64,000 bases of DNA from Mesocentrotus franciscanus (Eukaryota > Echinodermata > Echinoidea > Camarodonta > Strongylocentrotidae): assembly GCA_037976565.1 (NCBI GenBank), contig CP137666.1, positions 55,856,740-55,920,739 on the forward strand, given 5' to 3'. Made by a program: the position numbers and the translations under genes. Positions 36,474 to 48,999 of this stretch are shown in pieces (within the stretch, counting starts at the first letter, position 1; each line of letters begins with the position of its first letter). The notes below the pieces were generated by a model. The model was not told where the DNA came from. It did no database searches and was given only the letters and a program-made list of their open reading frames with translations.

Positions 36474-36735
36474 AGTGGCGTATAGCTATAGGGACTAAAG
36501 GGGGCACGTTCCCCTCAATCAAATGACGAAAGAGGATAAGACAATTTTTAAAAATAAAATAAAAAGAGGATGGGAGGGGAAGGGTTACAATAAACATGAA
36601 GGTGATACCACCCATTTTAATACCATACCCTCACTCTTTGACCTTGTTTTCCTCACATTTCATTTAGGCCTACTCAGTATTTCCCGCCCCCTCCCCATTA
36701 CACCAGTGTCCTCTCAGTGGCTAGACTCGCGATAC
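36474..36735. repeat. Dispersed gggggc-family repeat, inside the intron
   Basis: It begins 'cagtggcgtatagctatagg' and 'agggggcacgttcccc', has a purine-rich middle, and ends 'caccagtgtcctctc' and 'ggctagactcgc'. It has the same layout as the copies at 20112 and 26050. Confidence 0.5.
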
Positions 36736-37566
36736 GTCATCGTTTGCAGGCCCGAAAATTAAAAAATTGTTATAAGGAAATTATTAGCGAAGGGTGTTCA
36801 GGTCTGTGAGGGTACATCGCCGCTGGCCCTTTTGTTTATTGTTTATCAACAGGGAATACGCCATTTGTTATGCGTGTAAGGCCATGCATTATCCCCACCC
36901 TTCCCCCTGAATTCAAATTCTCGCACCAACAAAATGATGCCCTTTGTTGAGGTGATGGCGTATGGGTTTTCCATCTTCTATGCATTGACGCGGAATCAGC
37001 CAAAACAAAGACACTCACCTACCAAACCAACCACGTAACCAAATGTGACAAAGGTTAAATCTCATTTCCAGATGTCACCGACAAATGGAGAAATTGGAAA
37101 TGAAATATTTGCAATTATGGAATCTCATAACACATTAGACTTGCGACTGGCATTCTGCGGGGTTGCAAAACATTACCACATTTGTATCTGGACTTGATGC
37201 CCATGTGGCGATTCGGTTATTAATGAAATTACTCCCCCGCCAGTCATGGCCCAGTTAAACAAGCTTTGACTAAACGGGGGCGTCTGGGCTAATTTTTGTG
37301 AACAAGGTCGGGCCATACGTTGGCCATGGCTTAAAAGAAGTGGATGTGCCATTTATAAATTATAAAGTTAGAAAACATTTAAATGACAATTGAAATGAAC
37401 GATTAGTCTTAAATTGAGGTTATTTTTTCCATCATTTCGACGTGAATAATATGAGTTTCATATCTAAAAACAAACAAACAAGCAAATTCATCCATGAATG
37501 AAGAATAAATCAACTCACCGGCTCTCCAAAACTGTCGGAGCTTTGGGATGGGGTGGGATGATAGAA

Positions 37567-37569
<3 letters not shown>

Positions 37570-37600
<31 letters not shown>
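37570..37600 (+). repeat. (GA)n microsatellite
   Basis: About 15 GA units in the EF-hand gene intron, followed by 'cagactgacagacagag'. Confidence 0.9.
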
Positions 37601-37601
<1 letters not shown>

Positions 37602-38233
37602 CAGACTGACAGACAGAGAAAACAGATACATAACTTTTGATCTCTCTCTTTAAAAATAAAAATAAAAATAAGTATTTTGTAAAAGAGCTCTCCGGGGCTG
37701 GGGTGAAGGGACAAAGGCCCATCCCCTTGTCCTCCCCACCCTCCCCATACCACCATGCCCTACTCCCCTGCCCCGTTTTGTGACGTTGCCTCCCCACACT
37801 CTGACTGTATAACTACCAGCAATTACGTTACACCTGTAGAGATATTTCACTTTTCAGAAAGGTGCACTATGATTGGCAATACACTCACCTGTACAGACAT
37901 TTGATATTTAGGGAAGGTGAATCTATGGTACAGAGATTACAGGCGAAGAAAAGAGAGGGACGGCTCTATAAATAGGTGCTGCTAAATGACAATGTATTTC
38001 ACAGCCAGTGCAACCAATAGAGATTAAAACATTGACGTTAAATATAGAATACTGAAAATCAGTAGGCATGGCTTGGAGGTAATATACAGATGTTGAAATG
38101 GATTGAGGGGTTAAAGACAAGTACATCAATTATAAATGAATTTGTACTGAATCTATGAAAAAGATACAGTCTTCTTGGTGATGTTCATACTCCCATTAAT
38201 AAGGGTTTTGAGCGTCTTTGTCCCATCTTGGAA

Positions 38234-38234
38234 C

Positions 38235-38287
<53 letters not shown>

Positions 38288-38347
38288 TGGCAGACAGACA
38301 GACAGAGACATTGACAGAGATAGGGAAAAGAGAGTTAGAGACAGATT
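38234..38347 (+). repeat. (AT)n-(AG)n-(CAGA)n compound microsatellite
   Basis: AT repeats pass into AG repeats and then into 'cagacagacagacag', ending about 105 bp before the acceptor of EF-hand exon 2. Confidence 0.9.
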
Positions 38348-38453
38348 GGGGTGCAGTAAATAGATGCATTTACCATCTTTAATATTTTTGTTCCTAAACC
38401 TTACAAACATTCACTTGGATTTCTCCTTCTTTTTCATTTTATTCTTTCCGTAG

Positions 38454-38548
38454 ATGACAACAAATTATCCTATAAAGAATTCCAGGAAGCACCCTGGATC
38501 TTTGGTGTATCACACGAAGTCGAATTCCTCAACCAGTTCACTCGCTAG
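38454..38548 (+). CDS. Secreted EF-hand protein, coding exon 2 (terminal)
   Basis: It follows a pyrimidine-rich acceptor (ATTCTTTCCGTAG, AG at 38452-38453). Its first two bases complete codon 110 as Asn. The joined frame gives the second loop DTNNDNKLSYKE (residues 107-118; Asn in place of Gly at position 6, all ligands and Glu-12 present). It then runs through EAPWIFGVSHEVEFLNQFTR to a TAG at 38546-38548. Total length is 140 residues. The reconstructed loop spans the 2,933-bp intron, which is strong evidence that the two exons belong together. An AATAAA at 39423-39428 is a candidate polyadenylation signal. Confidence 0.85.
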
Positions 38549-39500
38549 TTCGTTGAAAAAGAAGATTGACCCCAAAGTAGCCCATCATCGAAAAAGGAGA
38601 ATGAGCTGCAACATGGGGTCAACGTACTTTATCCCCCTGTACGATAAGATTTGCTATTTGGATATGGAACTATGCCAGTAGAGCTTCCAAATTAGAAAGT
38701 AAAAACGACTGTGAATTTGTACTACTTTCCAAATGGAGAGAGCTCTAGGGTAGTGATGTTGATATCTATTTATCAGACAACTGCCCCATGCATCATTATT
38801 TCTGGACAAGTTCTACTTCCATACATCACCACAGTGACACCTGCCCCTGAGTCAACAGTCCCTGAGTCAACTTCCCCTAGTATAAACATGGGGTTAATGG
38901 GGTTAACTTTTCGATAATATCCTGGGATTAGTTGTCCAGTGTGGGTATGGTTGACTGTAAGGTAGTTGTCCGGGGTAAATATCCAGGGGTAGTTGTCCGG
39001 AAGTGGTTATCCTGGAGTAGTTGGCTGGTGTGTAGTTATCCGGGGAGGTCGTTTTCTCTAGCAAGTTTTTTTCTGGAAGTTTTTATCCGCAGCAGATAAT
39101 CAAGGGTTAGTTTTATGGATACTGCTCAACACAAATACAAAGAAAACTAGGATTTATCAATATCAATATTCCACCAATATTTGTAATATTATTAAAACAG
39201 AAGGTTTCATGACAGTTGAACAAATTATTTTTTTCTTTTAAATTTTCACGATGGTATAAATTATGTTGTATGGAAAAGATGCCTGCCTATTCATGAAAGT
39301 ATACCGGGAAAGAAAAAACATTTAATAGAAACCTGAAGGCAGATAGTACTTCTAGGACAATGGGATTGCCATTATCCTTTAAATATTTAACTTATGAACG
39401 CTGCTCAACCAAGGTGCCTGTTAATAAAATAAAAAATCAGTAGTATATAAATATTTTTATTTTGCCCTTTCATGGGATAATTATGATCACTCCATGTTGC
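38549..39500 (+). other. 3' flank or 3' UTR of the EF-hand gene
   Basis: There are no further coding signals. It holds the minisatellite at 38940-39060 and AATAAA at 39423-39428; where the transcript ends cannot be told. Confidence 0.35.
38940..39060 (+). repeat. ~21-bp degenerate minisatellite
   Basis: Five or six units share 'gtagttgtccgggg' or variants (gtggttatcctgg, gtagttatccgggg). Confidence 0.7.
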
Positions 39501-42500
39501 ATTGTAAATTGCATGACTCCTTCTAAATGCCTGTAAATAATTATTATCAAGGTTGAATTAAATGTGTGTGTGCAAGCTCTTGTGAAGATGCAAGAACGTA
39601 AATTTGTAGTACAATTTTTATTTACCTTTTGAAATGTGAAACTGTAAGACTGTGCAAGTCCTTAAATAGAATCAAAGACATTTAACAACTTTACTCTGTT
39701 TTATTTATAGAACGGCATGATGATTACAGGATACTACTCTCCAATATTCATATTATATCTCCCCTTTACATAGAGGTATTAACTGCTATTTTGCCAGTAA
39801 TCCGTAGAGCTATGCTATAATATATTTTATCTGTTCTGACATTATGTCAGAAGCACCAACTTAATACCCAGCGTAAGTCAAAATTAAAGTACAGGTAACA
39901 ATAAAATGTATGCTGCATTTCAATTGGCTCACTAAGTAGAAATGGCAAAAGCAGGGAAAAAAACCCTGAATGAACGTGTTGAGAATATTCGGTACGAATC
40001 TATAATCACGAAACAATTTCCTTTGATCCAAATAATGAGGCAAAATAAATTGGATATTTGATCACGATTTACCATCAAATAGACACAGACGCATTTTTTC
40101 CGCGGAAAGATTAATGTAATCTGTTTGTAATGAATTCACGTAAATGCTGACATTTTTATTCGCAATCCTGAAAGGGATCCGCTAATTATTACTGCATTAA
40201 CTGGTCATTTATATATTAGGTGCATCAAATATGATTAAAGTTGTGCTTACATGTTTTGTTTTTTTACTTGAAAGATAAAGTGGTCCTGTGTCCTGCTTTT
40301 GAATGGTGAGACTACTGACCGTTGCATTGTGTAGCTAATACAGTGTGGGAAACTGGAGTGTGTTGGTGAGTGTGCGTGTGTGGGGGTGTGCGTGTGTGGG
40401 GGTGCGGGTGTGTGGGTGCATGTGTTGGGGATGGGTGAGTGTCTTTTTTCATAAACACTCAGAAGCATGATGAAGACCATAAAAGTTACCATAATGAAAA
40501 ATCACAATTGAAAACGTATCTCATATTAACATTAATTTCATTTGTCTTTTTGTTCACCTAATATCTTTCTGAAAGTCAAATAAATTCAATCAAACATATT
40601 CAATACTGAAATCTCATTTTTACTGTCTATTTCTATAATAGGAGAAATAAACATGAAATATGGTGAGGCAGTTTTTAAAAATGTTTTATCCAATAGATTA
40701 CAAGGAAAAAAAGTGATAAAATTATTTACACTCACAACATGTCACAAAATGTCAGACTATCATTTATGACGTAAGGTCGGTAAGGAGTAGGGCCTATTTC
40801 TGTTTTTATTTTTTTAGTTTCCTTTACTTAAATCTTGCTGGCTGCGCTGCGTACCAATCATAAATGATATCCCTCTATCAAATCTAATAATTGGAAAATG
40901 CTCCACGGGTATAAATCCATTTAATTACCGATTTGAGAGATCGGAAATCCACTCTAATAACTGGGTGCAATGTGGGCGCAGACATCCAAACTAGGTTAGA
41001 CGAAACAGCGTTTGTAATTTTCCCGGATCGCAGACGGGGTTTTAGGAGTTTTATCGAGGCGAAAAACGCGGGAAACAGGTCGGGTGGAAGAATACCCCGT
41101 ATAAAAGCATTAAATCGAATCAACGCTTTGAAGACCGCCGTTTTTCTTGATCATCAATTTCGTATGACACAGCTTGTCAAGACCTGAATGTGTTATTGAA
41201 TCATTAATCATGTTGATGTACATAGACGGAGTTATAGTGAAACTGGTGCGGGGAAATTATGATGGAGAAATTTATTTAACGGATTTTTAAAACCATTTTT
41301 GTACAGTAATAGACAGTGGATCCGCTCATGTAACGGTCAGTTTTTCATGAAATAAATTAAATGATATTGGACTAAACTGCGGCACTCGTTTTGAGCACTC
41401 TTAGATATTTAGGTAGAGCTCCTACACAGAAGTGCCCTCGTTGTCATAGAAACTGGTCATTTTTTGGTTGCCAGAGTGACAATTATTTGCCCAATCTATG
41501 GTAGAAAAAGATCAAAGTCATAGAAAAAAATAGCCAGTTTTTCCAATAGTGATAATAATGATCCAACCGTTGTAATAAGTTGATTTGTATGAAAGCAGAA
41601 AAAATAACAGAAACAGAATTGCAAAAGTTTGAAATGAATCGGATCAATAGTAACGAAGTTATGAATGTTTGAAATATGAGATCACTAAGTCTATGCGAAT
41701 CTCAAATTGGTAGTTTGGTCAGTGGATTGTGACGTAGGACGTGGATAACTCTCCCATTTATTTGCCGTGTACAAAAATATCACTAATTTCTGTTTTTCTC
41801 GTAAGTTCCTTCTCCCTTGGGGCACTACTCAAAATATATTATAGATAGCATATTATTATAGGTCCTCTAAAATGAAAGACCCTCCTGAGCCATGAACAAA
41901 TTAAATTGTAGTCATTTTATATGTTGGAACCGATGGGAAAGTAGTCCGGCACTACATCACATTGATACCGCTTCAGTCAATTTGAAATGCCCATACGTAT
42001 AGTGATTGCAACTTTCATAAATTCATAACTTTCTTATATTTAGTCAGATTTAATTGAAATTTTCATCAGTTTGCTTCTCTGATTTGTCTGCTTTCTTTTA
42101 GAGTAGTTGTCTATTCGGGTTGGATTTCCCTTTAAGTTTATACCTCATGCTGGTCATAAACCCTTCTCTCTCCAGTTCTCATTCGCACATGTTCAACTAT
42201 TTTCATCCCATCTCATCTTTTGCTCTTTTGTACATTTTACATCACAAATTATCATAGGGCCTTTTGTCATATTTTTCTTACAATATCAAGTGGACAATTG
42301 GAATGTGACACAATGAATGAGATTTCACTTCAGATTCAATGTCCTGGTAGCATTATAAAGGATTGTATTTTAGTCAACTACAAGGTTGTCACCCTCTCTC
42401 AATGCCTTCGATATATAGCCAGCCACCCTCCCATCATGCCTATAATTATTTGAGCAATGATGCGAAATATTTGAATAGCTAGTTGTTTGGTCAGAGAGGA

Positions 42501-42690
42501 TAGGGGCGTTTCATGGCGTATTATAATTTGTCATAGTTGTGTCCCTGGAGTTTTTGGAAACACACAAAATTCACGATGATTCATTGGTGGTAATTACTGT
42601 AACGGTTTAGCCTGAGAGTATGTACTCCTTGTTGACATTCTAATAGTGGTCATCGGCGTCAGTTTTGTGTGTTTTTTGCTGCTGCTTTTT
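39500..42690. other. Intergenic, no supported gene
   Basis: 40361-40435 is a GT/GGGGTG-rich low-complexity stretch. 40933-41187 is open on both strands but matches nothing I know. 41400-42450 holds nothing recognised. Confidence 0.4.
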
Positions 42691-42692
42691 CT

Positions 42693-42693
42693 G

Positions 42694-42724
<31 letters not shown>

Positions 42725-42748
42725 TTCCCCCTCTCTCTATCTCTCTCG
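42693..42748 (+). repeat. (CT)n microsatellite
   Basis: About 14 CT units, then an interrupted CT-rich tail. Confidence 0.9.
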
Positions 42749-43081
42749 CTAAGTAGAACCTCATCCAGTGATGACCAGTGATCGAATTTCTTTATTACAT
42801 TTCTATTTCCCAGATGAATTGCAGAGTCTTTGAACTTTCGCTTACTTGTCCAAGTACTTTTGCTATCGGACACCAATATATCGAGAGCACGATACACTGG
42901 AAACTTTGTATCAATTACGTCCTCTTTTTCTCTTCCGGTCACTCGCATCTCATTAAAAAAAACGATCTTATTACATTACCCGACAAAATGTCAGATTCAC
43001 GAATAGATGCAGACGGCTAGTTCAAGTTCAGTGCATGTCCACAAGACTGAAAACGTCTTCGTCTTCGTCAGACTGCCTGAG

Positions 43082-43335
43082 AGACCGACATTATCGTTAT
43101 TGTAGGCTGTCGATGTGCCAGGTTACAGGCCATGAGACAGCTATGCTAACGAGACCGACATAGTCAATCTCAGGGGGCCTGTCAAAGTTATATAAACCAT
43201 TATAAGGGTTCGCGAGACCGACGACCCACAGGACAGACAGTCCGCAAGATTGAATCGTCGGTCTCGGTTTTCGGACAACTTTTCGGAGATTACACGAGAC
43301 CTATCATGTCTGTTTCGTGGGCTCTCGGTCTCGTA
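43082..43335. repeat. Cluster of GAGACCGAC motifs in both orientations
   Basis: The nonamer occurs directly near 43082, 43152 and 43214, and inverted (GTCGGTCTC or close) near 43256 and 43325. 'cgagaccgacga' (43213-43224) and its complement (43255-43266) make a perfect 12-bp stem around a 30-nt loop. It is more GC-rich than its surroundings. Confidence 0.55.
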
Positions 43336-43339
43336 AACT

Positions 43340-46300
43340 GTCGATTTACTGGAATGTACACCTTGAACCTCTCGAAAGAGCAGATGTCTATGTCTTCACC
43401 CTGACACAAATGTGCATTATTCTTCGCACTTTCAGCTCCCAAGGTAACAAAACCAGACCAAAATCCATGACTAAAATCTGATAGAATTATTTATTGCTCC
43501 AGATACTCGTGTTACAGACGAGAAATGGGATCGAGTGGGATGGCACCCAATTAGCGTGACGATTGATTCCCTGATTAGTCGCAAGCTGTGAAGCCTTTTG
43601 CTTTTGTAGTCTATTGTTTGTAATTATTTAAGAAAAATGAGGACGGACATATGGTCCTGGCTACGGTGAAGTAATTAAAATATTTATGATGAAGGTGTAT
43701 TGCTGATTGCATTTCCATTCCTTTTCATATTGGACATCAGCTGAATCGACTGGCATTGCATGTTCAGTATAAAGACGTCGACAAGAGGCCTTCGGATGGT
43801 TCTACGGAAGATGTACTCTGTTAGATATTTCTTTAGTTGCCTTTTCTTTAATTAATATCCAACTAAATGTTGTTTCGTACTACATGTATATTAATATAGT
43901 AAGCCACGACCAAACTAGCTACCATCTACTCATATTAGTGGGTTGAAAAGTTTGTAAAAAGGTAATGAGCATTTCATTTTGTTAAAGCTAACGCACATAA
44001 TTTCGAATAGAACAACAGTTATAGATCTAATATTCTCTTTTTGGAAGTGATCACAAAACAGAAAAAAATCTCTGAAAAGCTAAAAAGAAATTTTGTGTGT
44101 AATAAAGGAATTTCAAATTCGTTTTGGGGGGAGGGGTGAACCCACTTCCCCCCTTTTTATCACTGCGTTTCCTCTTCTTCATGAATTAGATGTTGTTCTT
44201 CGATATTTTTGCAGCTCATTCTAGAGTTTCTTTTACCAATACCTTTCTTTTATTAGGTAAACTATAATAAAATCAAACTATCGGTTAAAACTGTTATCGA
44301 AATTTTAATTCAATTTCTAAATGGTAAGTTGTGAATATGATCCAACTTAGTAACTCGACCTAATCATGCCTCTGAGACTAAAAGGGTGTATAGCTTATGA
44401 GACAATTGACACGTTCTCGTGTCACGAACACGCCGCTAGAAATCCAATTTCAAACACTTCAGCAATAAAATTACCTCATTATTAAGGACACGTCCAAGTG
44501 ATAGCTATTCCATTCCCTTGAGTGGACTAACAGAGAACGAGCTACAAAAAGAATACTCGTCCGACTCAAAAGCTGACAAATTGTGATAAATGAGGATCGA
44601 GATTGTCCAGGAATCGGGGACATTGTGATTTTCAAGTTATTGTAGACAGTGGCAGATCTAGGGGGCACACAACCGACTGGTGCCCCACTCTTCAAGAAAC
44701 CCAACTGACATACTATATTTTCGGCAACTTTCAGTACACAAATCCCAAACTGTGCCCCCTTCTAAGACAGAGACGGTTTTCCCCTTCTTCTTATTCCTTT
44801 TTTTTCTCTCTTTTCACAGAATTTTACTAGAAGCATCGAGAAATCACGCTGCCCTTTCATTTGCTTGTCAGCAAATTTAGGACTGTTGTGCCCCCTCTTT
44901 TACAAAATCCTGAATCAGCCCAGGACTGATTGTAGAGTCCTTCATCATGTTCATCAACTGCCTCTCAGAGTATTACCAAAATTGTCGGATGCGCTGCAAA
45001 GAACTTGATGTATTTATTGTTCTATTAACACCAACTATTTCAATCCCATTTCTGTTCGATTAGGTTGTGAGAGAATGCACTTATTCAAAGTTAAGTTTGA
45101 GAAAGGTGTAAGGTGGAAGCTAGAATTGAAATTGGATTTGTTGAGGATTGCGGAGAAAGTTCGATTCCTCCTTATAACAGAAAAAAATTAAGCTAGCAAA
45201 ATCATGTTAGATTGAAGGGGGATAACAAATTAATTGAAGACGACTTAACATGAAAGGATCTTGATATTTACATCAATTCATTGGTTACTTCAGGGGTGTG
45301 CATGGGTGGGACAAACTATTTTTTCTAACAACTAATTTGTAATTTTCATAGGCTGTCGCTTCGCAAATCGCAAAATGATATTTGTTTCTGTGGCTTGCTG
45401 GAAATCTATCCATCATGCATGCCTGCCCGCCCCACCACCAAATGGTCTAGTGATGCCCTTGGAAAATTCGGTTTGTTAGGATGATGAAAACGGAGGACAG
45501 AAATGTTGTCAATCACTTACAAACAACTAGCAAATGTAAGATAAAGCATGATAACATTGTGATAAACTTCCTTCAGACGGTTTATTAACTTTATATGTCG
45601 TCAATAAATGTACTAGACTTGAACTAAGAAAATTTGTGTTAAGAATATTGAAATACGTAGGCTTACCAGGTATCCACAACCAGAATCATCAGAAATCAGT
45701 TTCGTTGTGATACCTTTTGGAAAGAAAATTCAGAAATTTAATGAACTAGATAAACAAAAATAAACATATAAATTTTGCTATCTAACCCCGTCATTTTTAC
45801 CAAACTGCTTTGAACGTGTGATGTAATATAATGAAGTTGCTATCAAGTATGACTAATATACCTGTCTATTTTGTATGAAAGAATCAAATCCAGACCTTTT
45901 ATATCGCAGCTGTCAACTGTACTTGATTTTCAGATTGACTACAATTAATAAAATTGTATCTACCTTGGTTCATACACGCCCTACAATCTCTAATGGACTC
46001 AAGCCAATTCGGACACATCCCCTGTCTACCTAAATCCGACTAGGTCCTCCATCAACCCAAATTCATCTAAACCTTAAATGTGTATAATGACATGATCTCA
46101 TTTTTTTTGTTCGAATTTTGGCAAACCCTATTCTTCGAAAGGCTTGTAAAATTCAATATTATGAAGTGGTATGGAGTTTTTTTTAAATCAATATGGAGAA
46201 TCTTTTTGTTCTATCTTGTTTTGTAGTTGTGAAATATGTTATGTACTTCCTGATCCTGCCTGATCCTATCCTGAAAATACAATCTGTTCTACTGTCTCCC

Positions 46301-46780
46301 TGTTCTGCCACCCATACGTCAAAAATTATAGAACTTCTTATTTACTAGTTTTGTTAAAGTAAGTTAAATGGGAGCCTCAATTGTTTTATTCATTTGAAAT
46401 TACATAATGCATTATCTTTGCATTCAGATTCAAAATTAACATTACTTTGTATGATAAAAATGACCTTATATGGCATTCAAGTTAAACTATAAATCTCTAG
46501 AAAATACATAAAATGTATTACTATGAAATTCGTTGAGTCACAATTTATTCATGGCATCTTTGGGAAAATATTTTGATATAGCGATTGCCCAAACATGTCC
46601 TCATTCCAAGCAATCAAAATCTGACAAATAAGATTCCACGAAGACATTCTGGTACCCTCTAAATCCCTGACAGTGGTACATTGAAGTTGAAGAGAAACAA
46701 TTAAGTTTCGATATTGAAAACAAAATACAGGAATGTGCCTCATACGTGTCATCATTGATTTTGAGATGAGACCACTGGGC
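43340..46780. other. Intergenic with one gggggc-type repeat (44645-44930)
   Basis: The repeat starts 'cagtggcagatctagggggc' and ends in 'tgccccctcttttacaaaat' and 'cagcccaggactg'. The rest is AT-rich with no supported gene. Confidence 0.4.
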
Positions 46781-46783
46781 ATT

Positions 46784-46903
46784 GTTTCACGAAACCGTCA
46801 TAAGTACAAGTTCACCGACATCCCATTGAAACCCGCGTTAAATTTAATGCACGCATATCAATGGGTTGTCGGGGAACTTGTACTTACGACGGTTTCGTGA
46901 AAC
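46784..46903. mobile_element. 120-bp foldback MITE
   Basis: 46784-46829 and 46858-46903 are 46-bp inverted arms with three or four mismatches, ending in 'gtttcacgaaaccgtc'. The loop is about 28 nt. The element is too small to encode anything. Confidence 0.75.
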
Positions 46904-46904
46904 G

Positions 46905-47640
46905 CTGCACTGGTTTATAGTAGAAGTGTATACCGAATCACACAGCGGTCCCGAAGTCACGAAGTCACGTATTCAAGACATGACACAAAACATCCTTTTC
47001 GTGATTCAGAGTTTCTCAATTTCTACCCGATGTCGGCAAATGAAAAGAAAAACGCCACCCAAGATGAATACGTCTATCACTTAAATGGAAGTGAAGCAAG
47101 AAGGACATGATTGTGATGAAACGAAATAATCTCAAAGTAAAGCGTTACCAAATATGAATATACCTGTCACTGACATGACAAGCAACAGAGTGTAGCAAAA
47201 GATAGACATGACGAAATTAAATAATTTGAATAGTTTATCCTTCATGGAGTGATCAATTGTTTTGAATTGGTAGCACACAGGACACGTCTTTCACGGGCGA
47301 TTGTGTTGAAGTGTAAATCAAGTTTTAATCACTATGAGTTCCCTAACACGAAACATCTAAATGTTTGTAGGTCTGTTCTATTAAAAGCGACCTGGAACCG
47401 TTTTGGCCGGGTGCGAAGAAGAACAGAGGGCACCTTGCCACCACCGCCCAAGATAAAATGAACTCTAATTGGTAAAGAAAAGTTAAGTTGAGACTTTTAT
47501 CAACGTAAAACAGGTGTCTATTTCTCAGCCAATCATTATTTTGTTTTCAGGGCTTGATTACACAGCTAACTCATCTTCAATTCTTGTAAAGAGTGGGCAT
47601 ACTTGACACTTGTTAAACTGTATGCATATGCTGGCAAGCG
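46905..47640. other. No recognised feature
   Basis: Short frames only. Nothing supports a gene. Confidence 0.35.
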
Positions 47641-47745
47641 GGGACAGGCGCCGATCCAGGGGGGATCCGAGCGGGCCTTGCCCCTGGCAAAAAGAAAAAG
47701 AAAAAAAGACGGGCCCCCAGAAATCCTGGATCCGCGCCTGGGTGG
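47641..47745. mobile_element. Short inverted-repeat element (gggggc family)
   Basis: The left 'aggcgccgatccagg' is the complement of the right 'cctggatccgcgcct' with small changes. The interior has 'gggccttgcccctggc', an A-rich run and 'gacgggccccca'. This is the clearest copy showing that the family has terminal inverted repeats. Confidence 0.65.
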
Positions 47746-47749
47746 GGAC

Positions 47750-48340
47750 ACGTGTGTGTCACTATAATACAGTTAAAATCAAAGTGTATCAAGGTTTAAT
47801 AAGATATTAACTACTGACAATGAATGGGGGATATGGTAACTTCAATCATTTATGTTACCATTATTCAAATCAAACGTGAATCGTTATGGGAATCTAAAGA
47901 TTAACGAGACTTACTACTTGTGATCAAGTATGAGGTGGTCTGTCTTATGTCAAATTCTTTTGTAAGAATAAGGATGATGATGATGAAGAGCATGAGTATG
48001 ATGATGTATAATCAGATGATGAATATAATAACACGGTATACCAAGTTTTGTATTTTGACTGTACCAAGTTTCAACTTGATTGACTGTGCCATTTTGAAGA
48101 TAATATACGAACAACGTTATTGCGCATTATTGGTGCAACGTTGATGTGATGCCATTCTTATTCATTTGGCTAATTTGACGATTTAGTAGTATAAATTTGC
48201 CAGGCTTCAAACTGACTGACTGACCGTGCCGTTTTTTAAAGATATAGACATAACGTCGGAACAAAGATTTGATGCTCACTTGACGCAAGTATGACTTAGG
48301 TCTATATTTGTACCCGGCCAGAGAACCATAAATTTATAAT
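47750..48340. other. Degenerate direct repeats, no gene
   Basis: 'gactgtgccattttgaagat' near 48082 recurs as 'gaccgtgccgttttttaaag' near 48221, within a roughly 140-bp unit. Confidence 0.4.
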
Positions 48341-48346
48341 AATTTT

Positions 48347-48580
48347 AGGCATTTAAGTATGGTCAGATCAACATATTATTTTGATACCTTATTTGTGACA
48401 ATGGCAGGTCACTAAATTATTGGCGTGGGATCCAGGTGTTCAGGTTCAGGTGTTTTAGCCCTTAATTTACGGTCAGATGAGCATTCAGGGGCGCAAGTTC
48501 AGGGGTTTTTAGGCATTTAATTACGGTCAGATGAGCATATTTTGATACCTCATTTGTGACACTGGTAGGTCACTATACTT
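48347..48580 (+). repeat. Direct repeat, period about 165 bp
   Basis: 'ggcatttaagtatggtcaga' at 48349 to 'ggtcacta' near 48413 recurs as 'ggcatttaattacggtcaga' near 48512 to 'ggtcacta' near 48574. Between them is an intermediate copy of 'ttacggtcagatgagcatt'. Confidence 0.7.
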
Positions 48581-48770
48581 TTTTTCTTTCTTTCTATTTC
48601 TCTTTAACATACTTTTTCAAAAAGTGAGGGGCTTGAGCCCCAAGCCCCGCCGTTCCGAGGGCCCTGACTTTTAAATAAGCATATTTTTTGCCTGACTGTA
48701 AATTTGGGAATTTGTCATTTTCCAACAAAAGCATACAAAAGTATAATTTACAAAAAAGTGGGTAAAAATC

Positions 48771-48960
48771 CCGGAAAATCATGTAATTTCAGCAACATTC
48801 ACTGGCACCGAAATAGAAATAAACCACGTTTGATTTTTTTTTTTTTTTTTTTTGGGGGACAACTGCCCACATTGTACATCACTGGTACCGAATTACAAAT
48901 AAACCACGTTTGAATTTCATTTGGGTGGGCAACTGCCCCCCCCCCCTCAACCCCCAACCC
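48771..48960 (+). repeat. Dispersed repeat, two partial copies
   Basis: 'ccggaaaatcatgtaatttc' to 'aaataaaccacgtttga' (48771-48832) matches 60117-60188. The second half is repeated at 48881-48915. Between the copies is an 18-T run, and a C run follows at about 48940. Confidence 0.75.
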
Positions 48961-48999
48961 CCATCAGTAAGCCAGTGCCCACACACACATATTTCTTTT

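Noticed and set aside
40884..41187. Overlapping + and - frames of about 80 codons
   Set aside because: Both strands are open over the same bases and neither shows a motif or splice logic.
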